DNA of 64,000 nt from Paludibacter sp. (GCA_031292575.1 JARLGX010000015.1:1-64000), one strand, 5' to 3'; counted from the stretch's first letter, positions 41,830-52,564 are shown. Numbers and translations are program-made. Notes: a model not told the origin generated them from the sequence alone.

Positions 41830-41855
41830 AGAGAGACGTTGCAATACGTCTCTCT
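41830..41855. repeat. Intergenic palindrome, AGAGAC family, copy 1
   Basis: AGAGAGACGT-TGCAAT-ACGTCTCTCT. Confidence 0.85.
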
Positions 41856-41859
41856 TTTA

Positions 41860-42699
41860 TTATTCAATCAACTCAGCACGAAAAAGAATTTGTTCCATTT
41901 CCATTTGTACTTTTTCGGCTTCAAGGCGGGCAGCTTTTGCAAAGTCGATACCGGAAGACGCATAGATAATTTGGCGCGAAGAGTTTACCAACAAGCCACA
42001 AGTGCTGTTGAGACCATATTTAGCCACATCTGCCAGACTTCCACCTTGTGCTCCTACGCCCGGAACTAACAAGAAATGTTCGGGAATAATCTCACGAATC
42101 TCGGTCAACATTTCGGCTTTTGTAGCACCAACCACATACATCATATTTTCGTCAGTTCCCCAATTTAAGGAGGCTTTCAATACTTTTTCAAACAATCGTT
42201 CACCGGTTTCGGCATCTGTCATAAATTGAAAATCGTAAGCCCCTTTGTTTGATGTCAAAGCCAGTAGCGTTACCCATTTGCCTTCATAAGTCAAAAACGG
42301 TGTTACCGAATCTTCTCCCATATATGGTGCAACAGTTACAGAATCAAACTCCATATTACCAAAAAATGTACGGGCATACATAGCTGAAGTATTTCCAATA
42401 TCACCACGCTTTGCGTCGGCAATAATAAATTGATCAGGATAATTTTCGCGAATATAGTCCACCGTTCGTTCAAGCACTTCCCATCCTTCCAGCCCAAGAC
42501 TTTCATAGAAAGCAAGGTTTGGTTTGTATGCCACACAAAGATCGGCAGTTGCATCGATAATGGCTCTATTGAATTCGAATATAGCATCTTCCGATTCGTC
42601 GAACAAATGTTCTGGTATTTTATTTATATCGGTATCTAATCCCACGCAAAGAAATGATTTTTTGCGTTGTATGTTTTCGAAAAGTTCTTGTTTAGTCAT
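41860..42699 (-). CDS. pyrF: Orotidine 5'-phosphate decarboxylase
   Basis: [61 protein letters not shown]. Confidence 0.96.
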   Translation of the reverse strand: MTKQELFENIQRKKSFLCVGLDTDINKIPEHLFDESEDAIFEFNRAIIDATADLCVAYKPNLAFYESLGLEGWEVLERTVDYIRENYPDQFIIADAKRGDIGNTSAMYARTFFGNMEFDSVTVAPYMGEDSVTPFLTYEGKWVTLLALTSNKGAYDFQFMTDAETGERLFEKVLKASLNWGTDENMMYVVGATKAEMLTEIREIIPEHFLLVPGVGAQGGSLADVAKYGLNSTCGLLVNSSRQIIYASSGIDFAKAARLEAEKVQMEMEQILFRAELIE

Positions 42700-42803
42700 G
42701 ATATTGTGTAATGTGTAAAGTTGAATTGTGTAATTCTTTATCGCGTAACTTTATAATTGTAAAATATTAAAAAAACTAATTACTCCACGGCAAAAATATC
42801 GTT

Positions 42804-43889
42804 TTATAGTTCACTTTCCTTCAATCTCTCTGCGTTTTCTGCCACAATCAGTTGGTCAATTACACCTTGAACATCGCCACCCATAAAGGCCGACAAGTTA
42901 TAGATGGTGAAGTTGATGCGGTGATCGGTGATGCGCCCTTGCGGATAGTTGTAGGTACGGATTTTGGCTGACCTGTCGCCGGTAGAAACCATGGTTTTCC
43001 GTTTCGAACCAATTTCGTCCAGGTACTTCTGATGTTCTATGGCATACAAACGTGAACGAAGTTCGTTCATTGCTTTTGCTTTGTTTTTATGTTGCGATTT
43101 TTCGTCCTGGCATTGCACCGTAGTCCCTGTAGGAATATGCACCAATCGAATGGCTGAATAAGTTGTGTTTACCGACTGTCCACCCGCTCCCGACGAGCAA
43201 AAAGTATCTACACGAACATCTGATTCTTTTAGTTCATAATCAAATTCTTCCATCTCGGGAAGTACAGCCACCGTAGCTGCCGAAGTATGAACACGTCCCT
43301 GCGTTTCGGTTTGTGGTACACGTTGTACACGATGAACACCCGATTCGTATTTCAAAGTTCCATAGACGTTTTCGCCCGAAACAGTGAAAATAACTTCTTT
43401 GTAACCGCCCGAAGTTCCTTCACTGATATTAGTTACTTCCACTTTCCACCCTTTTGTTTCGCAGTATTTAAGGTACATGCGGAATAGATCGCCTGCAAAA
43501 ATAGCCGCTTCATCGCCACCTGTTCCACCGCGAATCTCGACTATGGCATTCTTATTATCTTCAGGGTCGGCAGGAATCAAAAGGAGTTTGATGTTTTCTT
43601 CCATCAAAGGAATCTTGGGTTCAATCTCGTCTATTTCCGCTTTGGCCATTTCGCGCATTTCGGGGTCAGTTTCAATATTTATCAGCTCTTTGGCTCCTTC
43701 CAAATGCGATAAAGCCGTTCGATATTCATGTTGTGCTTCCATGATACGTTCTAACTCGCGATACTCTTTGTTAAGTTTCACGTACCGTTTCATATCACCA
43801 ATCACAGCAGGGTCGGTTATCAGGGTCGAAATCTCTTCGAACTTATGTTGTAATCCTTCTAATTTTTCTAATAATGTTGTTTCAGCCAT
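42804..43889 (-). CDS. prfA: Peptide chain release factor 1
   Basis: VEIRGGTGGDEAAIFAGDLFRMY; SGAGGQSVNTTYSAIRLVHIPTG; GGQ motif. Confidence 0.97.
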   Translation of the reverse strand: MAETTLLEKLEGLQHKFEEISTLITDPAVIGDMKRYVKLNKEYRELERIMEAQHEYRTALSHLEGAKELINIETDPEMREMAKAEIDEIEPKIPLMEENIKLLLIPADPEDNKNAIVEIRGGTGGDEAAIFAGDLFRMYLKYCETKGWKVEVTNISEGTSGGYKEVIFTVSGENVYGTLKYESGVHRVQRVPQTETQGRVHTSAATVAVLPEMEEFDYELKESDVRVDTFCSSGAGGQSVNTTYSAIRLVHIPTGTTVQCQDEKSQHKNKAKAMNELRSRLYAIEHQKYLDEIGSKRKTMVSTGDRSAKIRTYNYPQGRITDHRINFTIYNLSAFMGGDVQGVIDQLIVAENAERLKESEL

Positions 43890-43920
43890 AACTATGTTGA
43901 ATTGTGTAATTAATCATTGC

Positions 43921-44574
43921 TCACTTTCTCAAAGCTTTATCTCGCTTTTCAGACTCTTCTTTAAGGTTGTGAACCAATTGTTTTATGCGCCACTCCATAA
44001 TCTTTTTGTAGCGGCTTTGCGTAACAAATATATTAAAAAACCATCCGAATTTAATATGAGTTTCAAGCGTGTAGTAACCTGATTTATTTTTTTCATTGGG
44101 AATGTATGAAAAAACACCAATCATATTTTTTAATAAAGAATTTGATGAAGCTAAATCTAACCTGACATCTTTCCTCCCGTTCGAATGCTTAATTTCGCTA
44201 AGTTTACTATCAACATAAACGTTTGGTATTTTAGTTATCCCGGTAACTCTTACATCGCCGCCGCCTCTTAAAATACTTGTTCTGGGATTATAAATCGTTG
44301 TTTTAAAATCGAAAACCAATAATTCGTCTTTTTCATTAACCAAATGCATTCCTTTTAATCCCCATTTGTAAAGCCCATCGAGATCGTAGCACATTTGATT
44401 GACAAATTTATTTATCACCACATTTGAAATACTATCCGAAGCATTTACCCGAACCTGACTGTATGTTATGAATTCTCCTTTTCTATAAATTGTAGAGGTA
44501 GAGTCATTTGGTGTGGCACTTGACAATAAAATGAATGAAAATAAAAAAAGAAACAGTATATATATTTTTTCCAT
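43921..44574 (-). CDS. Hypothetical secreted protein, paralog 1
   Basis: Signal peptide; C-terminal block KFGWFFNIFVTQSRYKKIMEWRIKQLVHNLKEESEKR shared with the neighbouring gene. Confidence 0.8.
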   Translation of the reverse strand: MEKIYILFLFLFSFILLSSATPNDSTSTIYRKGEFITYSQVRVNASDSISNVVINKFVNQMCYDLDGLYKWGLKGMHLVNEKDELLVFDFKTTIYNPRTSILRGGGDVRVTGITKIPNVYVDSKLSEIKHSNGRKDVRLDLASSNSLLKNMIGVFSYIPNEKNKSGYYTLETHIKFGWFFNIFVTQSRYKKIMEWRIKQLVHNLKEESEKRDKALRK

Positions 44575-44609
44575 TTAATCAACACAAATTGATGTTTATT
44601 TATTCTCAG

Positions 44610-45284
44610 CTATTTAGCCGCTTGTAAAATGTGTTCCTGCCTTTTCTCTCCTTCAATTTTCAAATTCTCGACAAACTTCTTAATTCTCCATTCAACAATA
44701 CTTTTATAGCGTTTTTTTGTTATAAAAATATTAAAAAACCAACCAAATTTTATGCTCACATTCGTAATGAGTATTTGTTCGTTATCGTTCAGCGGTATTA
44801 TTGTAACAATTCCTAGTGCGTGCTTTAACAATAAACTTGAATAAATAATATCTGCCATGACTTTTGTTTCTCCGTTCTTATAAATTACTTTTGAAACAAT
44901 AGCATTAACTTTCACGTTTTTGAATGTTGTAATATGTGGAACGATAATATCAAAATTACCATACGTTATTCCAGTTTTTTCATCAAAAAGAGATGGTTTT
45001 ATAATAAATATAAGGTCGTTATTTTTCTTACTTTGTAACCCCAAATCTTTTAAAGCCCAGTTGAATAGATTTTCTGGCGAATAGTGAAAATCAGAAACTA
45101 AATAGTCAGCAATATCGATTGCCACTTTGTTGGACATTTTAATTTTTGTACGATATTGTGTTGTAAACTCTCCATCCTTGTAAACACTTGAAATAGAATC
45201 AAATGTAGGTTCAACAGCGAACGAATTCAACTGTAAAAATAATAATTGAAGCAGGATAAATAGTTTTTTCATTATACTATCCAA
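44610..45284 (-). CDS. Hypothetical secreted protein, paralog 2
   Basis: Signal peptide; C-terminal block KFGWFFNIFITKKRYKSIVEWRIKKFVENLKIEGEKR. Confidence 0.8.
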   Translation of the reverse strand: MDSIMKKLFILLQLLFLQLNSFAVEPTFDSISSVYKDGEFTTQYRTKIKMSNKVAIDIADYLVSDFHYSPENLFNWALKDLGLQSKKNNDLIFIIKPSLFDEKTGITYGNFDIIVPHITTFKNVKVNAIVSKVIYKNGETKVMADIIYSSLLLKHALGIVTIIPLNDNEQILITNVSIKFGWFFNIFITKKRYKSIVEWRIKKFVENLKIEGEKRQEHILQAAK

Positions 45285-45394
45285 TAAGCGTACTTATTTA
45301 AAAATTCATAAGTAAACTAAACAAATGAATCAAGTTAATGTTCGACGAGCAAGATTAACTGCTTGTCGAACATCTCTCAAAATTGCTAATTGTT

Positions 45395-48300
45395 CTATTT
45401 GTTCTTTTCAACCCATTTTCGGGCATTCACAAAGGCTTCAACCCAAGGAGTGATTTGATCCTGTGCCTTGCGATCAACAGGATAATTTGCCCATTGCCAA
45501 GGGAAAATAGCCCGTTCAGGGTGAGGCATCATTGCTAAATGGCGCCCATCGCTTGAACAAATCCCGGCAACAGCATAATCCGATCCATTTGGATTGGCAG
45601 GATAAGCTGAATAAGAATATTTGGCAATAATATTGTATTCGTTTTCTGGTTTTGGAAGATAGAATTTACCTTCACCGTGAGCCACCCAAACACCTAATTT
45701 ACTGCCTGATAATGAACCTAACATGACCGAATTGTTTTCGGGAATAGTTAATCCCAGGAAACTTGATTCGAATTTGTGTGAATCGTTATGCTGCATGCGG
45801 GGTTTCACATCGTGATCAGGATTTACAAGTCCGAGTTCAATCATCAACTGACAACCGTTGCATATACCAAGACTTAGTGTATCCTTTCTACCGTAGAATT
45901 TATCGAGTGCTGATTTTGCTTTTTCGTTGAATAGAAAACCACCTGCCCAACCTTTGGCAGAGCCCAATACGTCGGAGTTGGAAAAACCACCGCAGAACAC
46001 AATCATATTCAAATCTTCCAGCGTTTCACGTCCGGTTGCAAGGTCAGTCATATGAACGTCTTTTACATCAAAACCTGCTAAGTAGAGTGCGTAAGCCATT
46101 TCACGGTCGCCATTTGTTCCTTTCTCACGAATAATAGCAGCTTTTAAACCACTCGGTTTTCTATCTTGTGATAAATCAAATTGTGAGAATTTGCCTTTAA
46201 AGCTTTTATCGAAATTGAAATCCAATGCCTGATTTTTATAATTGTTGTAACGGGCTGAGGCACAAATTTCACCGCTTTGTTTCCGATCGAGTAAATATGA
46301 CGAGCGAAACCAGGTGTCACGCAAATCATTGATGGAAAATGTATATGAAATGCTTTTCTTGTGAATTTCCAATCTGCGTTCAGATATAGGAGTAGCAATG
46401 CGTGCAAAACCAACGCCGTTACCTTCCAGGATTTTTTCTACAGCCTTTTTGTCTTTTACCTGAATCAAAACTCCGGGGTTTTCGGCAAAAAGGATATTTA
46501 TCAACGACGTTTCAGCAATTCCGTCTAATTTAACCTGCAAACCACCGTTTACATTCGCAAAGCACATTTCGAGCAATGCAGTCAGTAAGCCTCCTTCCGA
46601 AATATCGTGCCCGGCAAGAATTAAACCATTGGAAATCAATTCCTGAATGCTGTCAAAAGCGGCTTTAAAATATTCTGCATCTTGTACAGTTGGCACTTCG
46701 TCGCCCAATTTATTAAGTGTTTGGGCTAATACCGAACCTCCCAATTTATGATTATCAAAAGAGAAATCGACATAATAAATTGCAGTTTTTAAATCGTTTA
46801 CCAACACTGGACCAACCGTTTTTTGAACATCGGACACTTCAGCACCTGCCGAAATAATAACTGTTCCGGGCGAGAAAACTTTTTCGTCACCATATTTTTG
46901 AGTCATCGACAAACTGTCTTTTCCGGTTGGGATATTAATGCCAAGCGAACAGGCAAAATCGCTGCAAGCTTCTACAGCTTTGTAAAGGCGTGCATCTTCG
47001 CCCGGATTCTTACAAGGCCACATCCAGTTAGCACTCAGCGAAACACTGTCCAATCCGTCTGTCAATGGCGCCCAAACGATATTGGTCAACGCTTCGGCAA
47101 TAGCCAAAACAGAACCGGCTTCAGGATCAACCAATGCAGCCAGCGGAGCGTGTCCGATAGAAGTGGCAATACCTGTTTTTCCACGGTAATCCAACGCCAC
47201 AACCCCAAGGTCGTTCAATGGTAACTGAATTTCTCCGGCACATTGTTGACGGGCAATTTTACCTGTAATTGAACGGTCGACTTTGTTTGTCAACCAGTCT
47301 TTACAAGCTACCGATTCAACTTGTAATACATTTTGAATATATTCTTGTAATTTTTCTTCGCTTATTTCAACAGCAGCAAATTTTTCTTCAATTGTGCTGT
47401 CGGTAACTACTGTACGAGGCGGTTTGCCAATCATGTAGTTCAGTTTCAAGTCAATTGGTTTTTCTCCATCAGCTTGTTCAAACACAAAGTTCATATCACC
47501 GGTAGTTTCACCAACCACATACATTGGAGCACGTTCGCGTTCGGCAATGCGACGAACTCTTTCCACGTCATCAGCTTTCATTAGCATTCCCATACGTTCC
47601 TGACTTTCGTTGCCAATAATTTCTTTGGCACTCAAAGTAGGGTCACCGACTGGAAGAGCCGAAACATCAATTTTTCCACCTGTTGTTTCTACCAACTCCG
47701 ATAAACAATTCAGGTGACCACCTGCACCATGATCGTGAATAGAAACAATCGGATTTACATCAGCTTCTGCCAAGGTGCGAATTACATTCGAAACACGTTT
47801 TTGCATTTCGGGGTTGGCACGTTGAACAGCATTTAACTCGATGGCATTGTTGTACTGCCCTGTTTCTACGGAGGATACTGCACCGCCGCCCATACCAATA
47901 CGGTAATTGTCACCGCCCATGACTACTACTTTTTCACCTACGGCTGGTTCTCCTTTCAATGCGTCGCGTCGGGTTCCAAAACCAACTCCACCCGCCAACA
48001 TAATTACCTTATCGTAACCATATTTCTTGCCATTTTCTTCGTGTTCGAAGGTAAGTAACGAACCGCAAATCAGCGGTTGCCCAAATTTATTTCCAAAGTC
48101 GGAAGCACCATTTGAAGCTTTAATAAGAATTTGTTCAGGAGTTTGGTACAACCATTTGCGTGGAGCAATGGCTTTTTCCCAGGGGTGCGAACCATTCTCA
48201 GAATTACGTGCATAGCTGGTCATATAAACAGCAGTTCCGGCAATTGGTAAACTGGCTTTTCCACCACCCAAACGGTCTCGAATTTCACCACCGGTTCCGG

Positions 48301-49102
48301 TAGCTGCACCGTTGAAAGGTTCAACAGTAGTAGGAAAGTTATGTGTTTCGGCTTTCAAAGATATTACAGATTCTATTTCTTTTACCTGAAAAAAGTCAGG
48401 TTTGTCACCGCTGGCAGGAGCAAATTGTTCTATTTTTGGACCTGCATTGAAAGCCACATTATCGGTATAAGCCGAAACCAATTGATTTGGATTTTCTTCG
48501 GATGTTTTGCGTATAAGCTTAAACAATGAAAGTTCTTTTTCCTCTCCATCAATGATGAATTGCCCGTTAAAAATTTTGTGGCGACAATGTTCTGAGTTAA
48601 CCTGCGAAAATCCAAATACTTCGCTGTCAGTTAATTTCCGACCAACTTTTTCGCTTATTCCATTTAAATATTCAATTTCATCGGGACTCAGAGCCAAGCC
48701 TTCCTGAGCATTGTAAGCGGCAATATCATCAATTGATAAAATTGGCTCAGGTTGTTTGTTCACAGTGAAAATATCTTGCCCAACTCCGGTGTAAATGCGT
48801 TGCAACATGGGGTCATACTCTAGACCACCTTTAACCGACGGAGTTTGAGGAACAACCGTATATTCTTCTATACGAACAATGCCGGAAATTCCCATATTTT
48901 GAGTGATTTCAACGGCATTTGTACTCCAGGGGGTAATCATTTCGCGTCGCGGACCGACATAATTTCCTTCAACAGTTTGTTGATTTAGAAGGACAGACTC
49001 ACCAAAGAGCCATTCTAACTTTCTGACATCGTCAGCTTCAAGCGATTGAATGGATTGAACCGCGTAAAGATGTTGGGCGGGAGTTCGGAAAAATTGAATC
49101 AT
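45395..49102 (-). CDS. purL: Phosphoribosylformylglycinamidine synthase
   Basis: LKAETHNFPTTVEPFNGAATGTGGEIRD; C-terminal glutaminase LGICNGCQLMIELGL and MMPHPERAIF. Confidence 0.97.
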   Translation of the reverse strand: MIQFFRTPAQHLYAVQSIQSLEADDVRKLEWLFGESVLLNQQTVEGNYVGPRREMITPWSTNAVEITQNMGISGIVRIEEYTVVPQTPSVKGGLEYDPMLQRIYTGVGQDIFTVNKQPEPILSIDDIAAYNAQEGLALSPDEIEYLNGISEKVGRKLTDSEVFGFSQVNSEHCRHKIFNGQFIIDGEEKELSLFKLIRKTSEENPNQLVSAYTDNVAFNAGPKIEQFAPASGDKPDFFQVKEIESVISLKAETHNFPTTVEPFNGAATGTGGEIRDRLGGGKASLPIAGTAVYMTSYARNSENGSHPWEKAIAPRKWLYQTPEQILIKASNGASDFGNKFGQPLICGSLLTFEHEENGKKYGYDKVIMLAGGVGFGTRRDALKGEPAVGEKVVVMGGDNYRIGMGGGAVSSVETGQYNNAIELNAVQRANPEMQKRVSNVIRTLAEADVNPIVSIHDHGAGGHLNCLSELVETTGGKIDVSALPVGDPTLSAKEIIGNESQERMGMLMKADDVERVRRIAERERAPMYVVGETTGDMNFVFEQADGEKPIDLKLNYMIGKPPRTVVTDSTIEEKFAAVEISEEKLQEYIQNVLQVESVACKDWLTNKVDRSITGKIARQQCAGEIQLPLNDLGVVALDYRGKTGIATSIGHAPLAALVDPEAGSVLAIAEALTNIVWAPLTDGLDSVSLSANWMWPCKNPGEDARLYKAVEACSDFACSLGINIPTGKDSLSMTQKYGDEKVFSPGTVIISAGAEVSDVQKTVGPVLVNDLKTAIYYVDFSFDNHKLGGSVLAQTLNKLGDEVPTVQDAEYFKAAFDSIQELISNGLILAGHDISEGGLLTALLEMCFANVNGGLQVKLDGIAETSLINILFAENPGVLIQVKDKKAVEKILEGNGVGFARIATPISERRLEIHKKSISYTFSINDLRDTWFRSSYLLDRKQSGEICASARYNNYKNQALDFNFDKSFKGKFSQFDLSQDRKPSGLKAAIIREKGTNGDREMAYALYLAGFDVKDVHMTDLATGRETLEDLNMIVFCGGFSNSDVLGSAKGWAGGFLFNEKAKSALDKFYGRKDTLSLGICNGCQLMIELGLVNPDHDVKPRMQHNDSHKFESSFLGLTIPENNSVMLGSLSGSKLGVWVAHGEGKFYLPKPENEYNIIAKYSYSAYPANPNGSDYAVAGICSSDGRHLAMMPHPERAIFPWQWANYPVDRKAQDQITPWVEAFVNARKWVEKNK

Positions 49103-49310
49103 AATTTATTTTGAAGTTACAGAAGTTTTTATGTTGTGTAAATTGCAGATTATAAGAGATTTGTATTAGAATTTGATGGTCTTGCAATTTGAATGCAAAG
49201 ATAGCTATTTTATGCGGTTTTTGAAATAGCTAATCTATTTAAATAGTTCAGAAATTGAATTGTCTTGAATATGATGAAATGTAAGCTCAACGATAATTCT
49301 TAAACAAAAA

Positions 49311-49369
49311 ACGCATATCAGTTTGAAATTTATTGAAGATACAATCTTAAAATTCAAACTGATATGCGT
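49311..49369. terminator. Long-stem hairpin between the pyrophosphatase gene and purL
   Basis: ACGCATATCAGTTTGAA ... TTCAAACTGATATGCGT (17-bp perfect stem) followed by T-run on minus strand. Confidence 0.8.
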
Positions 49370-49423
49370 AAAAAAGTTTTCAAATACTCTTAAATTAAGA
49401 GAATGCCTGAAAGTTAATAAAAT

Positions 49424-49990
49424 TTATTTACCAAAGAACCATTTATGCAATTCGCCATAATGCTCCTGGTACATTTTAAAGCTATCTTCTAAAATTTTCA
49501 AAGCAATTTGTTTATCAAAGAATTTTTCAACAACAACTGTTTTGTTTTCCAGCTTCTTATAATCTTCAAAAAAACTCATTGTTTCGGTGATTAAATATTG
49601 CGGAAGTTCAGAAATATCGTTGTAATGATTTACACTTGGATCGCCAGCTGCAACCGCAATAATCTTATCATCCGCTTCGCCGTTGTCCAACATTCGCATA
49701 ACACCAATTACTTTTGCTTCGACAATGCAAAGCGGTACCACTTCAATTTGCGAAAGAATAAGAACATCAAGGGGGTCATGATCGTCGCAATAACTTTGTG
49801 GGATAAACCCATAATTATGAGGATAATACATAGAAGAGTACAAGACACGATCTAAACGAAGTAATCCGCTTTCTTTATCCAATTCGTATTTTGCTCTCGT
49901 TCCTTTTGGTATTTCTATAATACCTTTTACAATGTCAGGCTCATCGGTATGAGGCACCACTTGATGCCAGGGATTGAAGTTGTTTCGCAT
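49424..49990 (-). CDS. ppa: Inorganic pyrophosphatase
   Basis: [56 protein letters not shown]. Confidence 0.95.
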   Translation of the reverse strand: MRNNFNPWHQVVPHTDEPDIVKGIIEIPKGTRAKYELDKESGLLRLDRVLYSSMYYPHNYGFIPQSYCDDHDPLDVLILSQIEVVPLCIVEAKVIGVMRMLDNGEADDKIIAVAAGDPSVNHYNDISELPQYLITETMSFFEDYKKLENKTVVVEKFFDKQIALKILEDSFKMYQEHYGELHKWFFGK

Positions 49991-50049
49991 TAATTATTTT
50001 TTTGGTAAAAGTAAAGAGAAATTCTTATAAAAAATAGATATTTGGCAAT

Positions 50050-50505
50050 TTAAGCAAGAATTTGAGCAGCATGAATTTTTGTATTCACTTCTTTGGGCAA
50101 CATAATTCGGGTAATCGTACCCGATTCATCAATAATAAAAGTGGTACGGAACATGCCCATGTATTGTTTTCCATACATCGATTTTTCGCCCCAAGTGCCG
50201 AATGCTTCCGATAGTTTTTTGTCTGTGTCGGCAATAAGGTTAAAAGGTAAGTTTTGCTTTGCAATAAATTTTTGATGAGAAGCAGCGCTATCAACACTCA
50301 CGCCAATAACTTCATATCCTGCCTTTCGCAAATCGTCGTATCCGTCGCGCAAACTACAAGCCTGAGCGGTACAACCTGGAGTGTTATCTTTTGGGTAAAA
50401 GTACAACACAATTTTTTTGCCTGCAAAATCTGCCAGTCTGATTTCTTTGCCATCCTGATTTAATCCTAATATAGCCGGAGCTTTGTCGCCTGTTTGTAAT
50501 GCCAT
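50050..50505 (-). CDS. bcp: Thioredoxin-dependent thiol peroxidase (BCP-type peroxiredoxin)
   Basis: KIVLYFYPKDNTPGCTAQACSLRDGYDDL. Confidence 0.96.
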   Translation of the reverse strand: MALQTGDKAPAILGLNQDGKEIRLADFAGKKIVLYFYPKDNTPGCTAQACSLRDGYDDLRKAGYEVIGVSVDSAASHQKFIAKQNLPFNLIADTDKKLSEAFGTWGEKSMYGKQYMGMFRTTFIIDESGTITRIMLPKEVNTKIHAAQILA

Positions 50506-50622
50506 AATATTTATTGTTGAATTATTGAATCGTTTAAATGTTAATCAGTAATTAAAACACAAAAGTAGAAAAAGAGTTTATTATACAATTGATTTTTTTA
50601 TTGTTGACTATTTTTTTGAACA

Positions 50623-51543
50623 TTATTGAACAAAATTTTTCCCTTGCCAGGTATTCCTTTCTTTGAGTCTTTTTTCAATTTTTGCTGTAAATTCAAAGTT
50701 TTTCAAACCCCAATCAGGAGCAATAAGCAACTCTTTGGGCGATTGTGAAACAAAACGTTCTATGGCAATTTTTGGATTCATAATTTCCAAAAAATCAATC
50801 GCTAAGTCGATATATTCTTCGGCAGTATAGAGATGAAACCATTCAGGATGTTCGGTAAACTGTTGAGCCATTTTTGTTCCGCGTACCAATTGTAGTTGAT
50901 GAATTTTTAGTGTATTAATTGGAAGTTTAGATAATCTGGCAGCATGCAATAGAATTGTTTGCCGGGTTTCTCCGGGTAAACCGAGAATGATATGTGCACC
51001 GGTTTTAATGCCTCGTTTAGCGGTCTCAATAATCGCGTTTTCGGCACATGCAAAATCATGGCCACGGTTGATAAATTTTAACGTCTCATCGTTCGTCGAT
51101 TCTATACCATACTCAATCAATACATAATATTTCTTTGCCAGTTCAGCAAAATAATTCAATAATTCATCATTCACACAATCAGGTCTTGTCCCGACAACTA
51201 AACCAACTACATTTGGGTAAGCGAGTGCCTCATTGTAAATGGCTTTGAGTTTGTCAATTGAATTATAAGTGTTTGTGTATGATTGAAAGTAAGCCAAATA
51301 AAACTGGGTTTTATATTTGTGATGAAAAAAAACAATTCCTTCTTCCACCTGTTGGCTGACGGATTTGGTTGGTTTGCAATATTCAGGGCTGAAAGTCTGG
51401 TTATTGCAGTACGTACAACCACCCGTACCTTTGCTTCCATCTCTGTTTGGGCAAGTAAAACCGGCATTGATGGAAATTTTCTGAACGCGTTCGGCAAATT
51501 CGGTTTTCAGAACCTGATTATAATTAAGGTAACGGTTTATCAT
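50623..51543 (-). CDS. Radical SAM protein, YhcC/TIGR01212-like
   Basis: VQKISINAGFTCPNRDGSKGTGGCTYCNNQTFSP. Confidence 0.92.
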   Translation of the reverse strand: MINRYLNYNQVLKTEFAERVQKISINAGFTCPNRDGSKGTGGCTYCNNQTFSPEYCKPTKSVSQQVEEGIVFFHHKYKTQFYLAYFQSYTNTYNSIDKLKAIYNEALAYPNVVGLVVGTRPDCVNDELLNYFAELAKKYYVLIEYGIESTNDETLKFINRGHDFACAENAIIETAKRGIKTGAHIILGLPGETRQTILLHAARLSKLPINTLKIHQLQLVRGTKMAQQFTEHPEWFHLYTAEEYIDLAIDFLEIMNPKIAIERFVSQSPKELLIAPDWGLKNFEFTAKIEKRLKERNTWQGKNFVQ

Positions 51544-51688
51544 AATTCATAATTGATACAACAAAGATACACTTTCCATTGGTCGATGCAAAGTCAGATA
51601 GTAATATGAACTTTTTCAGTAAAAGATTAATTATTACAATCGTTATTTACAACCTTTATTTTATATTTGTAAATCAATTGGAAAACCA

Positions 51689-52549
51689 ATGTATTGGTCA
51701 AATTATCATAGTCATTGTATATTTTGCGATGGACGAAGTTCGATGGAGGATTTTGTAAAATTTGCTATTGCTAAAAATGTTAGAAAATATGGATTTTCTT
51801 CACATGCACCACTTCCTTTTCTTACCAAATGGACTATGTTGGAAGATGATTTTGCTGATTATCAGACTGAATTTTTTCGATTGAAACGTAAATATGAGAA
51901 TGTAATCGAATTATATTTCGGATTGGAAGTTGATTATATAGATAATTGTTCCAATGTTCATAATACGTTTTTTGAAGATAAAATTTTCGATTATTTAATT
52001 GGTTCAATTCATTATCTGGACAAGCTATCCGAAAATAATTACTGGACTATTGATGGAGATTTTAAAGAGTTCGATAAAGGTCTGAATATCCTTTATGGCG
52101 GTGATATCAGGTTAGCCGTAAACAGGTTTTATGAAATTTCTTCTTTAATGATACAGAATGGTGGCTTTGACATTGTGGGGCATTTTGATAAAATTTCTCT
52201 CCATATCAGTCATTATAAAAATTTTAACCCCAATGATAAATGGTACGAAAACCTTGTTGGAGAAGTACTGCAATTAATAAAAGAAAAAGGGATGATATTG
52301 GAAATCAATACTAAATCGATGACTGAAAAAGGGATTACATACCCACATCGGCAATTTTACTCCTTGATAAAACAGCTTGATATTCCCATTATGGTTAATT
52401 CCGACTGTCACTATCCAACCAATGTGATTGATGGATTTGAAGCAACATATAAAGACTTGAAAGCAACCGGTTTTAAAACCTTGCAGCAAATTGTCAAAGG
52501 AAAGTGGCAGGGAGTTGAATTTAATGAAAAAGGGTTATTCGAACAATGA
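51689..52549 (+). CDS. PHP-domain histidinol-phosphatase-like protein
   Basis: NYHSHCIFCDGRSSMEDFVKFAIAKNVRKYGFSSHAPLP; FDIVGHFDKI; MVNSDCHYP. Confidence 0.88.
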   Translation: MYWSNYHSHCIFCDGRSSMEDFVKFAIAKNVRKYGFSSHAPLPFLTKWTMLEDDFADYQTEFFRLKRKYENVIELYFGLEVDYIDNCSNVHNTFFEDKIFDYLIGSIHYLDKLSENNYWTIDGDFKEFDKGLNILYGGDIRLAVNRFYEISSLMIQNGGFDIVGHFDKISLHISHYKNFNPNDKWYENLVGEVLQLIKEKGMILEINTKSMTEKGITYPHRQFYSLIKQLDIPIMVNSDCHYPTNVIDGFEATYKDLKATGFKTLQQIVKGKWQGVEFNEKGLFEQ

Positions 52550-52564
52550 CTGTGAAGTAAAATT

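Noticed and set aside
43477-44082. 201-aa plus-strand ORF
   Set aside because: Antisense to prfA and the adjacent paralog; low-complexity Ser/Ile-rich translation typical of a shadow ORF.
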